A stretch of DNA of 64,000 nt from Cyclobacterium marinum DSM 745 (lineage in GTDB: Bacteria > Bacteroidota > Bacteroidia > Cytophagales > Cyclobacteriaceae). Both the position numbers and the translations under genes were made by a program. The notes under the pieces were generated by a model that was given only the letters and a program-made list of their open reading frames with translations, was not told the origin of the DNA and ran no database searches. The DNA is taken from NCBI RefSeq assembly GCF_000222485.1, contig NC_015914.1:4322001-4386000 (forward strand). The letters run 5' to 3'. This document shows, one piece after another, positions 30,655 to 40,566 of this stretch (within the stretch, counting starts at the first letter, position 1; each line of letters starts with the position of its first letter).

Positions 30655-33600
30655 TCAAAAATTTAAGTTTAAGCCCAATGCTATTGTTCTAGGAACAGGG
30701 TAAGCTGTTCCATCAAAACCTAGTTGCAAACTACTTAACCCTAATAAACTTGCTTCAGGGTTACCGTATGGATAATTAGTGATTACAAGCGCTTGTTGAA
30801 TGCTTGCATAAACCCTTGCCTTAGTGAAATAATTTTTGATATTCGGTATGGTGTAACCAAAGGTTATATTCTTAACTGTGAGATATGAAGCATCATGTAT
30901 CCATTTACTACTTGTATACCTTCCAAATGCTGTGGTGCCTGAACGGGTTGAAGCATGGAATCCTTCACCGGGATTATCTTCTGAACGCCAACGGTCTTTA
31001 ACTTCTGTGATCACATTAAAATTCCCATCTAATAAAGTATTCCAACCTCGGAAAGCAAATATTTCACCCCCATACGCTCCGGACATGACAATATTTAAGT
31101 CAAAGTTTTTATAATTAAAGGAATTGTTAAAGCCGAAAGTAAATTTCGGATTAGGGTTACCCAAAAAGGTTTTGTCATCACTATCAATAACCCCATCGTC
31201 ATTCAAGTCTTTCATTTTCGTTGTACCCACAGCAGAGGTAATGTGTTTAGCACTGGTGTCAAACTCTTCTTGAGTCATGTAGATTCCATCGAATACATAT
31301 CCATAAAATAATGGCATTTGCCTACCCACCTCAGTTTTCCAATAGGAAGAAAAACCTTGTTCACCAATTCCTCCAATGGGCGTATTGTTAGTTCCTAATT
31401 GAATAACCTTGTTGCGATTAAATGAAATATTAAAATCTGTATTCCACTTAAAATTTTCAGTTAAAAGCTTATGGCCTACTGAAAACTCATAGCCCCATAT
31501 ATTTATTTCACCAATGTTAGACTGAATATTTGGGAAACCGGCAGCGTAAGGAATATCCACTTGATATAGCATGTTATCAGTGGTTTTGTTATAGTAATCA
31601 AATGTTGTGTAAATTCTATCGCCTAGAAAACTGGCATCTAGCCCAATATCCATTCCCCTAGTCGTTTCCCATGTCAATTGGGAGTTACCAATCGAAACCG
31701 GGCTCCTTCCTTGGGCAACGCTATTCCCTATTACATAATTTGTAGAGGAAATATTTCCATATTGTCTGTAATTCCCTATGTTAAAATTTCCTGCATAGCC
31801 ATATTCCGCCCTAAGTTTTAAATAACTAAGAGCAGTTGAATTACTCAGAAATGTCTCGTCTGAAATAATCCACCCTGCAGATGCTGCAGGGAATGACCCC
31901 CATTGATTATCAAGCCCAAATCTAGATGAACCATCTCTCCGAATTGAAGCAGAAAGCAAGTATTTACCCTTGTAATTATAATTTACTCTGCTAAAGAAAG
32001 ACAGTAAAGACCATTCACCTACGCTGCTGCTACCATTCTTAATGGCTGCAGCATCTATCCACTGTACATCATCGTCAGGAAAATCTATGCCCGTAAGAAT
32101 TGTGTTTTCTTGAGTAAACTTTTGCGCAGAGTATCCAACCAAAGCATCAATATTGTGGGCATCACCCATATTTTTGCTGTAAATCAAGGTGTTTTCAGTT
32201 AACCAAGAATAATAAAACTCCGTGGCATATTCGGCCTGAGCTCGGTTTAAAGGCGCATTTCCCGCAACACCATAGGTTGAAGGTTGAAACATTCTTCTGT
32301 TACTTCCCAGTATATCCAAAGATATAGAACTTTTAAAGGTAAAATCCTCCAAGAAATTTAATTCCGCAAAAGCATTGGTTAGTAGCCGTGTTGATTTTAA
32401 CCGATTTGTAGATTCCATCAAATTTCTATACCAATTGGGTTGTGTAAATATTCCAGGTCCAGAATAACTATCTACCAAAGTCCCGTCTTCGTTGGTGTCG
32501 AATGGTGAAAAAATGGGTGGGGTAGAGGAAGCAGCCATTACTATAGCACTACCAGAATGCCCATCAGTATTGAAATTTTGGCTACTTTGAAAGGTGGGAG
32601 CTATGTTAACGCCGATTCGAAAATTTTTACTGAATTGGTATTCATTATTTGAACGCAATGAAAACCTTTCAAAGTCTGTATTTAAAACAGCCCCCTCTTC
32701 TTTAAAATACCCTGCGGTGGTAGATGTACTGAATTTATCCTTTCCTGCTGCAATATTTAAATTATAACTAGCTACAGAGCCATCCCTCAAAATCACATCG
32801 GACCAATCGGTACTTGTTCCTGAATATTGTTCCGGATTCTGGTACAATTCTGGAATACCGCCGGTATACCCTTCATATTTGATCTTATCCTCGTAAATTT
32901 CCTTCTGAAACTGAAGGAACTCCTTGGCATCCATAAATTCACTTCTTCCCTGTTGAGGAATTTGGTTGATGCCATAACTTGCTGAAAACTGTATTGTAGT
33001 TTCTCCTTTTTTTGCTCTTTTAGTAGTGATTAAAACTACTCCATTCGCTGCCCTCGATCCATATAGTGAGGCAGCAGAAGCTCCCTTTAGAACCGAAAAT
33101 GTTTCGATTTCATTGGGGTTGATATTGTTAATGTCTCCTACAATAGGAAATCCATCGACAACATATAAAGGGTCATTCCCAGCGTTAATTGATGACGCAC
33201 CCCTTATACGAATGGCCATACCTCCACCTGGAGTTCCAGAAGCCTGATTTATTTGAACTCCTGGAATTCTACCATGCAGCTTTTGGGCAAATTGACCAAC
33301 TGGTTGATCTTCTAGCTGCTCTGCCTCTAAGGTAGAAATTGAACCTGTTACCTCTCTTTGCTTTTGAGTTCCATATCCTATCACAACCACTTCATCTAGT
33401 GAGGACATGTCTTCTTCAAGGGTAATATTGATTATGCTCTGATCTCCAACTTCTCTTTCTTGAGATTCAAAGCCTATAAAGGAGTAAATAAGGGTAGATT
33501 CCTCCGGAACTGTTAATGAATATTTGCCATCCAGATCAGTTGCTGTACCAATGGATGTCCCGGGTACAGATACTGTTACACCGGGAATTGGGTTGCCCTC

Positions 33601-34026
33601 GCTGTCTACCACAGTACCGGTCACTGTCACATCTGCAATTATGATTGGTGGTGACTCTTTTTCTTCCACCAGGCGTACACTTATTTTGTCATCCACTTGT
33701 TTGAATCTCAGGCCATGTGCTTTAGCCAGGTCCACTAAAATACTTTCAAGGGATTGGACATTGGCCTTAATGTTTACTGCTCTGGTTTTATTAAAAACTT
33801 TTTTATCATAAATAAATGAAAAATCAGTTTTTGATTTAATTTCAGAGAAAACTTCGGGTAAGGATGCTTCTTTCAGACTGATGCTCAGGTAAACTTCTTT
33901 CATGTCTAGAGAACCCTGGGCATTGATTGGAGCAGCATAGAGCAGGTTTATAAACAACAGTTGTAAAACAATTCCATATAGGTAGTATTTACCAATCATA
34001 CATAGGGCATGTAGCGTTTTTTTCAT
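30655..34026 (-). CDS. susC: SusC/RagA TonB-dependent transporter with STN signalling domain
   Basis: 1123-aa receptor. Signal peptide to about residue 37, STN domain about 40-120 (VYLSISLKEASLPEVFSEIK, AKAHGLRFKQVDDKISVR), carboxypeptidase-regulatory-like domain about 133-207, plug entry DEVVVIGYGTQKQREVTGSI, plug SINAGNDPLYVVDGFPIVGD and GSRAANGVVLITTKRAKKG, then barrel to ALGLNLNF. The STN domain normally contacts a FecR anti-sigma factor when substrate is bound; the nearest FecR is at 39380. Its first ~221 residues are the same as those of the SusC at 35852 except two positions (Val90/Gly, Tyr218/Phe), while the barrels are different. Intact. Confidence 0.97.
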   Translation of the reverse strand: MKKTLHALCMIGKYYLYGIVLQLLFINLLYAAPINAQGSLDMKEVYLSISLKEASLPEVFSEIKSKTDFSFIYDKKVFNKTRAVNIKANVQSLESILVDLAKAHGLRFKQVDDKISVRLVEEKESPPIIIADVTVTGTVVDSEGNPIPGVTVSVPGTSIGTATDLDGKYSLTVPEESTLIYSFIGFESQEREVGDQSIINITLEEDMSSLDEVVVIGYGTQKQREVTGSISTLEAEQLEDQPVGQFAQKLHGRIPGVQINQASGTPGGGMAIRIRGASSINAGNDPLYVVDGFPIVGDINNINPNEIETFSVLKGASAASLYGSRAANGVVLITTKRAKKGETTIQFSASYGINQIPQQGRSEFMDAKEFLQFQKEIYEDKIKYEGYTGGIPELYQNPEQYSGTSTDWSDVILRDGSVASYNLNIAAGKDKFSTSTTAGYFKEEGAVLNTDFERFSLRSNNEYQFSKNFRIGVNIAPTFQSSQNFNTDGHSGSAIVMAASSTPPIFSPFDTNEDGTLVDSYSGPGIFTQPNWYRNLMESTNRLKSTRLLTNAFAELNFLEDFTFKSSISLDILGSNRRMFQPSTYGVAGNAPLNRAQAEYATEFYYSWLTENTLIYSKNMGDAHNIDALVGYSAQKFTQENTILTGIDFPDDDVQWIDAAAIKNGSSSVGEWSLLSFFSRVNYNYKGKYLLSASIRRDGSSRFGLDNQWGSFPAASAGWIISDETFLSNSTALSYLKLRAEYGYAGNFNIGNYRQYGNISSTNYVIGNSVAQGRSPVSIGNSQLTWETTRGMDIGLDASFLGDRIYTTFDYYNKTTDNMLYQVDIPYAAGFPNIQSNIGEINIWGYEFSVGHKLLTENFKWNTDFNISFNRNKVIQLGTNNTPIGGIGEQGFSSYWKTEVGRQMPLFYGYVFDGIYMTQEEFDTSAKHITSAVGTTKMKDLNDDGVIDSDDKTFLGNPNPKFTFGFNNSFNYKNFDLNIVMSGAYGGEIFAFRGWNTLLDGNFNVITEVKDRWRSEDNPGEGFHASTRSGTTAFGRYTSSKWIHDASYLTVKNITFGYTIPNIKNYFTKARVYASIQQALVITNYPYGNPEASLLGLSSLQLGFDGTAYPVPRTIALGLNLNF

Positions 34027-34110
34027 AAATTTGGGTGTTTTATTGTTAATTAATTATTTCAGTGAAACGATGGCAAATAGTTAGAGCCTGAGAAACTTTC
34101 CTATTTGCCG
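33365..34110 (-). repeat. 746-bp direct repeat, copy A (susC 5' leader and N-terminal domains)
   Basis: Bases 33365-34110 match 38571-39316 with a constant offset of 5206 and only about six differences that I could find. It covers the last part of the 5' leader, the signal peptide, STN and regulatory-like domain, and stops exactly where the plug domain begins. Confidence 0.95.
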
Positions 34111-34334
34111 AACAAGACCCTTGCCTGCAAAGGCCTTGTTCATTTTTAATACTTATGTCACATATGTTTTTGTATATTTTTAGAAATAAATACTTTTGAA
34201 GTCTGTAGTTAATTTCAATTGATAGGTTATCAATTTTTAACTGAAGAATTTTTATTGCCTATAAGCTATATTTAAATTTTTAAGCATAGAAATAAGGTGC
34301 TATTTCAAATAATATAGTCATATCGATAATAATT
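34027..34334. other. 308-bp gap between susD and susC
   Basis: No gene. The half nearest susC holds the paired-hairpin leader at 34072-34141; the half nearest susD is AT-rich without a clear terminator, so an internal promoter or read-through are both possible. Confidence 0.6.
34072..34141 (-). promoter_or_regulatory. Two-hairpin susC 5' leader element, copy A
   Basis: On the minus-strand transcript, hairpin 1 is GAACAAGGCCT paired with GGGTCTTGTTC (34110-34141, two G-U pairs) and hairpin 2 is GGCAAATAG paired with CTATTTGCC (34072-34109, 20-nt loop), ending 45 bases before the susC ATG. The plus-strand version of hairpin 1 has an A-C mismatch, so the structure belongs to the minus transcript. 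Copy B at 39278-39347 keeps both stems with compensating changes. Confidence 0.7.
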
Positions 34335-35840
34335 TTAATTATAACCGGGGTTTTGAGTTAATTCAGGGTTTTCCTGAATTTGTACAAATGGAACAGGCCA
34401 TAAATAATCTCTATCTTTATTAAAAGTTCTATTGGTAATTACATTTCCCTCATAATTATAAATAGGGCCATTGTTTACCACTTCTGCAGTTCTCCATCTT
34501 CGTATATCTGAATAATAAAGCCCTTCAAAAGCGAGCTCAATTCTTCTTTCCAATCGAATTAATTCTCTCATTTCTTCTTTAGATAATCCACTTTGGACTT
34601 CAGGCATATTGACACTGGTTCTAGACCTTAATAAATTCAACGCATCATACACAGATTGATCTGGCCCAACTGCTTCATTTTGAGCTTCAGCGTATGTTAA
34701 TAGCGTTTCTGCATATCTCATGACAATTGGATTCAACTCAGTATTTGGAGGAACTATATTCGAAATCTCATCTGAAAATGAGGTGAACTTTTTCATTCCA
34801 AACCCTGTATTGACTACGTCAGATAATTCAGTTATTTTACCATTAAATGGATACCCAATACAGGCAATGGATTGGTGTAAACGAGGATCTCTATTCTCAT
34901 ATGGCATTGATGAGTCATATAATGGAGATTCTTGTATGCTTAATCCATCTATCATCAAGTAGGAATCTACCAAATCTTTAAGTGGAGCAGGAGTATTTAG
35001 TATATAAATTGATTGGTCATAATTATTAGTAAATCTTGGAGCAAGAAACTCGACATTAAATATTACTTCTTCATTATTTTCATTTTCTATCATGAACAAT
35101 TCCCGATAATTGGGAAACAAAGAATAAACATTTAGATCAATCACTTCCTTCGCAGCCTCGGCGGCAGCAGGCCAATTCTCTTCATACAATAAGAGCCTGG
35201 ATTTTAATGAAATAGCGGCGCCTTTTGTTGCGCGACCTGTGTCTTTATCTTCATATATTATAGGGAGAACATTACTGGCTTCTTCGAGGTCTTTTAGGAT
35301 TTGTGTGACGACCAAAACTTTGGGATCTCTTGGTAAATCGGAATGAAGTTCAGCATCGGGTGTTTCCAAAATTAATGGAACATCACCAAAATAATTGATC
35401 AATTGGAAGTAATACAATGCCCGCAGAAATTTTGCCTCTCCAATCATTCTCTTTTTCAAATCTTCATTCATGTTTACATCATCGATGTTATTCAGGAAAG
35501 TATTGGCTCTTCCAATTCCTGAATAAGAGACATTCCACTTTCCAGCCAGTGCTGGATCTGTTGTCAACTGTACTCCTCTGGCCAATGGCCCCAATCCACC
35601 GTTTTCATTGTACCCCCAAGCGTTGGGAGTAACCATATCAGTTTCAAATAGAGAACCAAAAGTACTACGCAAAACTTGATAGCAACCTGTAAGTCCTGCA
35701 TTCGCATGTTCCTCCGTCTCCCAAAATGTATCTATGCTGTATTGATCAGTAGGGTTAATCTCCAGAACATCTTCACTACAAGCAACAATGGTCCATACTA
35801 AACAGGACAAAAAGACTTTATATATAGAATTTTTTTTCAT
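34335..35840 (-). CDS. susD: SusD/RagB family nutrient-binding lipoprotein
   Basis: 501-aa SusD-like lipoprotein (lipobox WTIVACSED). Signs are TFWETEEHANAGLTGCYQVL, GEAKFLRALYYFQLINYFGD, GRATKGAAISLKSRLLLYEE, RYAETLLTYAEAQNEAVGPD, LIRLERRIELAFEGLYYSDI and the ending VPFVQIQENPELTQNPGYN. It follows its SusC (35852-39232) with an 11-base gap. Its central loops resemble the SusD at the start of the window (both end DSEI/VQI-x-x-N-x-x-L-TQNPG). Substrate unknown, probably a sulfated glycan from context. Confidence 0.96.
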   Translation of the reverse strand: MKKNSIYKVFLSCLVWTIVACSEDVLEINPTDQYSIDTFWETEEHANAGLTGCYQVLRSTFGSLFETDMVTPNAWGYNENGGLGPLARGVQLTTDPALAGKWNVSYSGIGRANTFLNNIDDVNMNEDLKKRMIGEAKFLRALYYFQLINYFGDVPLILETPDAELHSDLPRDPKVLVVTQILKDLEEASNVLPIIYEDKDTGRATKGAAISLKSRLLLYEENWPAAAEAAKEVIDLNVYSLFPNYRELFMIENENNEEVIFNVEFLAPRFTNNYDQSIYILNTPAPLKDLVDSYLMIDGLSIQESPLYDSSMPYENRDPRLHQSIACIGYPFNGKITELSDVVNTGFGMKKFTSFSDEISNIVPPNTELNPIVMRYAETLLTYAEAQNEAVGPDQSVYDALNLLRSRTSVNMPEVQSGLSKEEMRELIRLERRIELAFEGLYYSDIRRWRTAEVVNNGPIYNYEGNVITNRTFNKDRDYLWPVPFVQIQENPELTQNPGYN

Positions 35841-35851
35841 TTGATTAAAAT

Positions 35852-38800
35852 TTAGAAAGTTACATTTAAACCGGCTGTATACATCTTTACAGTTGGGTAT
35901 TCATAGAAATTCACCCCATTGATGTTTTTTTCAGGATCGAAATCCTTCATTTTGCTGAAAGTCAGTAGGTTTTGTCCGTTCAAGTAAACTTTTAAGTTGG
36001 AAACTCCATATTTACTTGTAAAAACTGACGGAATATTATATCCAATCTGTAGGTTTTTCATTCGCAAATAGGAAGCATCCCTCAGCCAAAAATCAGATGG
36101 TCTGAAATTTTCATTTACACTACTTTCGAAGGTGGTCAAAATGGGTAGCCTGGCATCCGTGTTTTCGGGTGTCCAAGCATCTGTTGTCCATTCTTTGGTT
36201 ACTGCGGTTCCAAACCAAAATGGTTGAGCAGCGATTAATGATGCATAAGTATTAATATTTGCTACCCCTTGGAAGAATGCGTTTACCTCGAAACCTTTAT
36301 AGCCCAAATTGAGAGAAAACTGATAGGTGTATTCTGGTATCACACTACCTGATATAATTCTATCGTCCTCGGTAATAAATCCATCCTCATTAGTGTCCTG
36401 ATATTTAAGGTATCCTGGTTTAGTATCAGCAGTTTGAAAAGGACTGTTATCAATTTCTTCTTGACTTTGAAATATGCCAATGGCATGAATTAGATAATAA
36501 GAGTCAATAGACTGCCCTTCCGTTATAATATTTCGTCCATTATAAATGGTTTGTCCTTTTAAGTCAATTACCTCATTGATGATACGCGTAACACTGCCAT
36601 TAATTTGGTAGTTAAAATCATTGAAATTATTTCTATAATTTAATCCCAGTTCAAAACCTGTATTGTCTACCGTACCTATGTTTTGTATGGGACCATTTAG
36701 ATTTCCCACCTGTGAAGGTAGGTTAACAGCCCTTAAAATATCAGTTGTTCGTTTTTTAAAAATATCTACTTCCAGTCCAACTCTATTTTCAAAAAAACCT
36801 GCATCTACGCCCACATTGGAAATAGTAGTTGTTTCCCATGTAATATTTGGATCATTATATGAAGTCACAGCAGCGCCAGCAGAAATGTTCGTTCCGAAGG
36901 CATAATCCTGACCAAGATTAATCAAATTAAGGTATCGAAATAAACCAATTCTTTCAATACCAAGTCTACCCCAAGAAGCCCGTAATTTTAAATCACTTAT
37001 CCAAGGAATATTTGCCAAGAAATTTTCCCTATCCAATCTCCATCCTGCAGAGAATGAAGGAAACAAACCCCATCTGCTATCCTTGGCAAATCTTGATGAC
37101 CCATCATACCTGAAATTGGCCTCAAATAAATATTTTTCCTTAAAATTATATCCAATTCTACCAAAATAAGAATTTAGTCTGGAGCTCGCTGACGTACTCG
37201 AAACAGCCGGATTACTTGATCCAGCATTTAATTCATACAAATCATTGCCTAAGAAACCTTCGTTTTGCCCCCAAAAAACATTGTTAGAAAATGATTCCGA
37301 ACTGATACCTAACAAGGAATTAATATGGTGGGTCTCATTGAAATCATGGGACCAATTCAAGGTGTTGAAAACGGTGGTATTTATATTTCCGGTATATGTC
37401 TTTCTAGTACCTCGATTTTGCTGAGAAACAGACATTGCATCCCCATTGAAAGGAACTCTAGTAGCTGCATCCGTTTTATTTTGGTAAATAAAAATATCAG
37501 GAACAAAGGTGGTATTAAAATCATCTGACTTATTGACCCCAATATTTACCTTGTAAGTGATGTCAAAAGGTAATTCATACTCTGCAAAAAGATTAATTAA
37601 ATACCTTTGTTGAGTAGTTTGGTTTTCTCCTTCTGTAGCCAATACAATTGGGTGCCTGAATATATTGTGCCCTGTTGACCTTACAAAGGTATTGGCATAC
37701 CTGCCATCTTCAAGATAGGTAGGGTGAAATGCCTGAGCTTTCAAAATTGATCCCATTAAATTCTGCACTCCAGCAACCGGCTCATCAATGTTCCTGTAAA
37801 TCGCATTAATATTAGTACCTATTTTGAGTCTTTTAGATATTTGGGCAGTGGAATTGAAAGCCAACGAATACCTATCTGAACCTGAACCCATCATTACGCC
37901 TTCTTGATTTAAATAACCTAATGATAAGGAATAAGTCAGATTTTCAGAACCTCCGGAAAATTGTAAATTATGTTCTTGTATAGGAGCCGCATTGAACATA
38001 ATGTCAAACCAGTCATTGTTAGGATAAGTATAAGGATCTGTTTTCATTCCCTCTCTATATTCATCAATCATGGTTTGAGGATAATCAACAATCAACCTAC
38101 CCCCATTGATCATGGCCTGATTTCTAAGTTCCATAAATTGTACTGGATCTTTAATTACATCAGGCAAATAATTCACTTTCTGAAATCCTGCATACATATT
38201 GTACCTCAACTGAAATTTATCTTTAGATCCAGACTTTGTTGTGACCAATATGACTCCATTTGCTGCCCGAGACCCATAGATTGCCGCAGAAGCTGCATCT
38301 TTTAATACAGAAATGCTTTCAATATCATTGGGGTTAACTTCTGATAGTGGGAATTCTATTCCGTTAACCAAAACCAAGGCATTGTTATTATTTAATGTAC
38401 CTTGACCACGGATTCTAATGGTAGCCCCATCCCTTCCAGGTTGTCCCCCGGCTTGATTGACATAAACGCCTTGAACCCCTTGAAGTAATTGAGAAGAATT
38501 GGTGACTGGCGCATTTTCTAACTGATCCATATCAACAGTGGAAATTGCACCAGTAACATTAACCCTCTTCTGAGTTCCAAAACCTATCACAACCACTTCA
38601 TCTAGTGAAGACATGTCTTCTTCAAGGGTAATATTGATTATGCTCTGATCTCCAACTTCTCTTTCTTGAGATTCAAAGCCTATAAAGGAGTAAATAAGGG
38701 TAGATTCCTCCGGAACTGTTAATGAATATTTGCCATCCAGATCAGTTGCTGTACCAATGGATGTCCCGGGTACAGATACTGTTACACCGGGAATTGGGTT

Positions 38801-39232
38801 GCCCTCGCTGTCTACCACAGTACCGGTCACTGTCACATCTGCAATTATGATTGGTGGTGACTCTTTTTCTTCCACCAGGCGTACACTTATTTTGTCATCC
38901 ACTTGTTTGAATCTCAGGCCATGTGCTTTAGCCAGGTCCACTAAAATACTTTCAAGGGATTGGCCATTGGCCTTAATGTTTACTGCTCTGGTTTTATTAA
39001 AAACTTTTTTATCATAAATAAATGAAAAATCAGTTTTTGATTTAATTTCAGAGAAAACTTCGGGTAAGGATGCTTCTTTCAGACTGATGCTCAGGTAAAC
39101 TTCTTTCATGTCTAAAGAACCCTGGGCATTGATTGGAGCAGCATAGAGCAGGTTTATAAACAACAGTTGTAAAACAATTCCATATAGGTAGTATTTACCA
39201 ATCATACATAGGGCATGTAGCGTTTTTTTCAT
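35852..39232 (-). CDS. susC: SusC/RagA TonB-dependent transporter with STN signalling domain
   Basis: 1126-aa receptor with the same signal peptide, STN domain and regulatory-like domain as the SusC at 30655, then its own plug (DEVVVIGFGTQKRVNVTGAI, IRIRGQGTLNNNNALVLVNG, GSRAANGVILVTTKSG) and a different barrel ending YTAGLNVTF. It lies directly downstream of the FecR gene (147-base gap holding the leader hairpins), so it is the natural partner of that anti-sigma factor. Both SusC proteins would present almost identical STN surfaces to FecR. Intact. Confidence 0.97.
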   Translation of the reverse strand: MKKTLHALCMIGKYYLYGIVLQLLFINLLYAAPINAQGSLDMKEVYLSISLKEASLPEVFSEIKSKTDFSFIYDKKVFNKTRAVNIKANGQSLESILVDLAKAHGLRFKQVDDKISVRLVEEKESPPIIIADVTVTGTVVDSEGNPIPGVTVSVPGTSIGTATDLDGKYSLTVPEESTLIYSFIGFESQEREVGDQSIINITLEEDMSSLDEVVVIGFGTQKRVNVTGAISTVDMDQLENAPVTNSSQLLQGVQGVYVNQAGGQPGRDGATIRIRGQGTLNNNNALVLVNGIEFPLSEVNPNDIESISVLKDAASAAIYGSRAANGVILVTTKSGSKDKFQLRYNMYAGFQKVNYLPDVIKDPVQFMELRNQAMINGGRLIVDYPQTMIDEYREGMKTDPYTYPNNDWFDIMFNAAPIQEHNLQFSGGSENLTYSLSLGYLNQEGVMMGSGSDRYSLAFNSTAQISKRLKIGTNINAIYRNIDEPVAGVQNLMGSILKAQAFHPTYLEDGRYANTFVRSTGHNIFRHPIVLATEGENQTTQQRYLINLFAEYELPFDITYKVNIGVNKSDDFNTTFVPDIFIYQNKTDAATRVPFNGDAMSVSQQNRGTRKTYTGNINTTVFNTLNWSHDFNETHHINSLLGISSESFSNNVFWGQNEGFLGNDLYELNAGSSNPAVSSTSASSRLNSYFGRIGYNFKEKYLFEANFRYDGSSRFAKDSRWGLFPSFSAGWRLDRENFLANIPWISDLKLRASWGRLGIERIGLFRYLNLINLGQDYAFGTNISAGAAVTSYNDPNITWETTTISNVGVDAGFFENRVGLEVDIFKKRTTDILRAVNLPSQVGNLNGPIQNIGTVDNTGFELGLNYRNNFNDFNYQINGSVTRIINEVIDLKGQTIYNGRNIITEGQSIDSYYLIHAIGIFQSQEEIDNSPFQTADTKPGYLKYQDTNEDGFITEDDRIISGSVIPEYTYQFSLNLGYKGFEVNAFFQGVANINTYASLIAAQPFWFGTAVTKEWTTDAWTPENTDARLPILTTFESSVNENFRPSDFWLRDASYLRMKNLQIGYNIPSVFTSKYGVSNLKVYLNGQNLLTFSKMKDFDPEKNINGVNFYEYPTVKMYTAGLNVTF

Positions 39233-39316
39233 AAATTTGGGTGTTTTATTGTTAATTAATTATTTCAGTGAAACGATGGCAAATAGTTAGAGCCTGAGAA
39301 ACTTTCCTATCTGCCG
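38571..39316 (-). repeat. 746-bp direct repeat, copy B (susC 5' leader and N-terminal domains)
   Basis: Partner of 33365-34110. Differences seen include AAA/TAT near 38580, G/A near 38608, C/A near 38964 (Gly/Val90), A/G near 39114 and C/T at 39311. Identity ends abruptly at both sides, as expected from recent duplication or gene conversion. Confidence 0.95.
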
Positions 39317-39347
39317 GAGAAGGCCCATGTTTACATTGGCCTTCTCC
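39278..39347 (-). promoter_or_regulatory. Two-hairpin susC 5' leader element, copy B
   Basis: On the minus transcript hairpin 1 is GGAGAAGGCC paired with GGCCTTCTCC (39316-39347, perfect 10 bp, 12-nt loop). Its sequence differs from copy A at stem positions 2 and 4 on both arms, so pairing is kept. Hairpin 2 is GGCAGATAG paired with CTATTTGCC (39278-39315), where A has become G opposite U. It lies between fecR and susC, 45 bases before the ATG. Confidence 0.7.
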
Positions 39348-39379
39348 ATTTTTTACAGGTTATGTCATAACTTATTTTT

Positions 39380-40438
39380 TCATTTGAATGTAATGGTTAC
39401 TTTTTTCTGTGCTATCTCGAAGTCGAAGCCATAGGCAAAACCTAAGCTTTCTAAAACATTGCTTAAATATTTGTCTTTAAATTCGCCTGAAATGGCTATT
39501 GTGGAAGATGGCGTGCCTTTGAATCTTATTTCCACTCCATACCAGCGCTCGAGTGTAATCTTAAACTCCGAAAATGAAACATCTGTAAATTTTAGGGTGC
39601 CATCCTTCCAAAGGAATGCAGTTTGTCTATCGAAATTCCTTTTTCTCATTGGACCATGCCCCTCCATGATTACCTCTTCCCCAGGCTGGAGTAGCAACGA
39701 TTCACTTTCCAATTCTTCTTTGAAAACTTTCACCTGACCGGTAGCCAATTGTACATTTACCCTGTTCTTGTCATAGGAATTAATATTGAATGAAGTTCCC
39801 AAAGCAGTGGTAACGAGTTCACCGCTAAATACCCTGAAGGGCAATAAACTATCTTGAGCCACCTCAAAAAACGATTCGCCATTTAAAAAAATGTCTCTGT
39901 CAGCTTTTCCGAAATCGTTTTTGAAGCGAATTTGACTTTCAGCATTCAAAATTACAGTGGACCCATCCGGTAAATGTATTTTGGATTTTTGACCTTTGGG
40001 ATTTGATTTAGTGATCCATTTGGCTCCTTCCTGAAGCATGGCTCTGTGGTCTATCTCTTTTTCCGTGCTCTTTTTTAATTGTAAAAACCCTACAACAGAC
40101 ACTATTAACAAGAAAGTAATGACAGCGGCTTTTGCACCATATCGATGAATAGCATATTCATTTGATTTTTTTTGTTTTGGGTGTAGCGGAATGGTCTTTT
40201 TATTGATCTTTTGTTGTATTTTTTGGTGCAAAACCCGCTCCTTTTCTGCATTCCAGTCATTTCCTGGGAGATCTAGTTCCAAAAGAACAGCTTTAGCCTC
40301 ATTGAAAACTTCAAGCTTTTCTGGATTTTCCGTTAGCCACTTGTTCCATGACAAGCCACTTTCTGCATCATTTCTCAACACCCAATTCCGGAAGGAGGTA
40401 TCATCAATAAAATCATCTATGGCGTTGAAATCGTTCAT
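39380..40438 (-). CDS. FecR family anti-sigma factor
   Basis: 352-aa inner-membrane regulator. N-terminal cytoplasmic part (about 1-100, FRNWVLRNDAESGLSWNKWL) to bind the sigma factor, one transmembrane helix (about 102-121, AKAAVITFLLIVSVVGFLQL), then the periplasmic FecR domain (KSKIHLPDGSTVILNAESQI, FLNGESFFEVAQDSLLPFRV, TTALGTSFNINSYD, QLATGQVKVF) and a C-terminal DUF4974-type segment (TDVSFSEFKITLERWYGVEI). It should receive the STN signal from SusC and release the sigma factor encoded upstream. Gene order sigma-fecR-susC-susD is the classic arrangement. Intact. Confidence 0.95.
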   Translation of the reverse strand: MNDFNAIDDFIDDTSFRNWVLRNDAESGLSWNKWLTENPEKLEVFNEAKAVLLELDLPGNDWNAEKERVLHQKIQQKINKKTIPLHPKQKKSNEYAIHRYGAKAAVITFLLIVSVVGFLQLKKSTEKEIDHRAMLQEGAKWITKSNPKGQKSKIHLPDGSTVILNAESQIRFKNDFGKADRDIFLNGESFFEVAQDSLLPFRVFSGELVTTALGTSFNINSYDKNRVNVQLATGQVKVFKEELESESLLLQPGEEVIMEGHGPMRKRNFDRQTAFLWKDGTLKFTDVSFSEFKITLERWYGVEIRFKGTPSSTIAISGEFKDKYLSNVLESLGFAYGFDFEIAQKKVTITFK

Positions 40439-40566
40439 TTTGGATCTTTAACAACAGAGAGCGATTTATGGGGAAAATCTCATCTCTTGATCCAGAAAAT
40501 AATTAATAATTACATAAAATATAATTTATTCAGTATTTATTTTATTTGTGTTAATTATATGGGGTT

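Noticed and set aside
34110..34141. Hairpin read as a plus-strand terminator because of the following ATTTTTAA
   Set aside because: No plus-strand gene ends there, and the stem pairs better on the minus strand; treated as a susC leader hairpin.
38730..39017. 95-aa plus-strand frame, repeated at 33524-33811
   Set aside because: Antisense to the duplicated STN/regulatory-like part of susC; it is repeated only because susC is.
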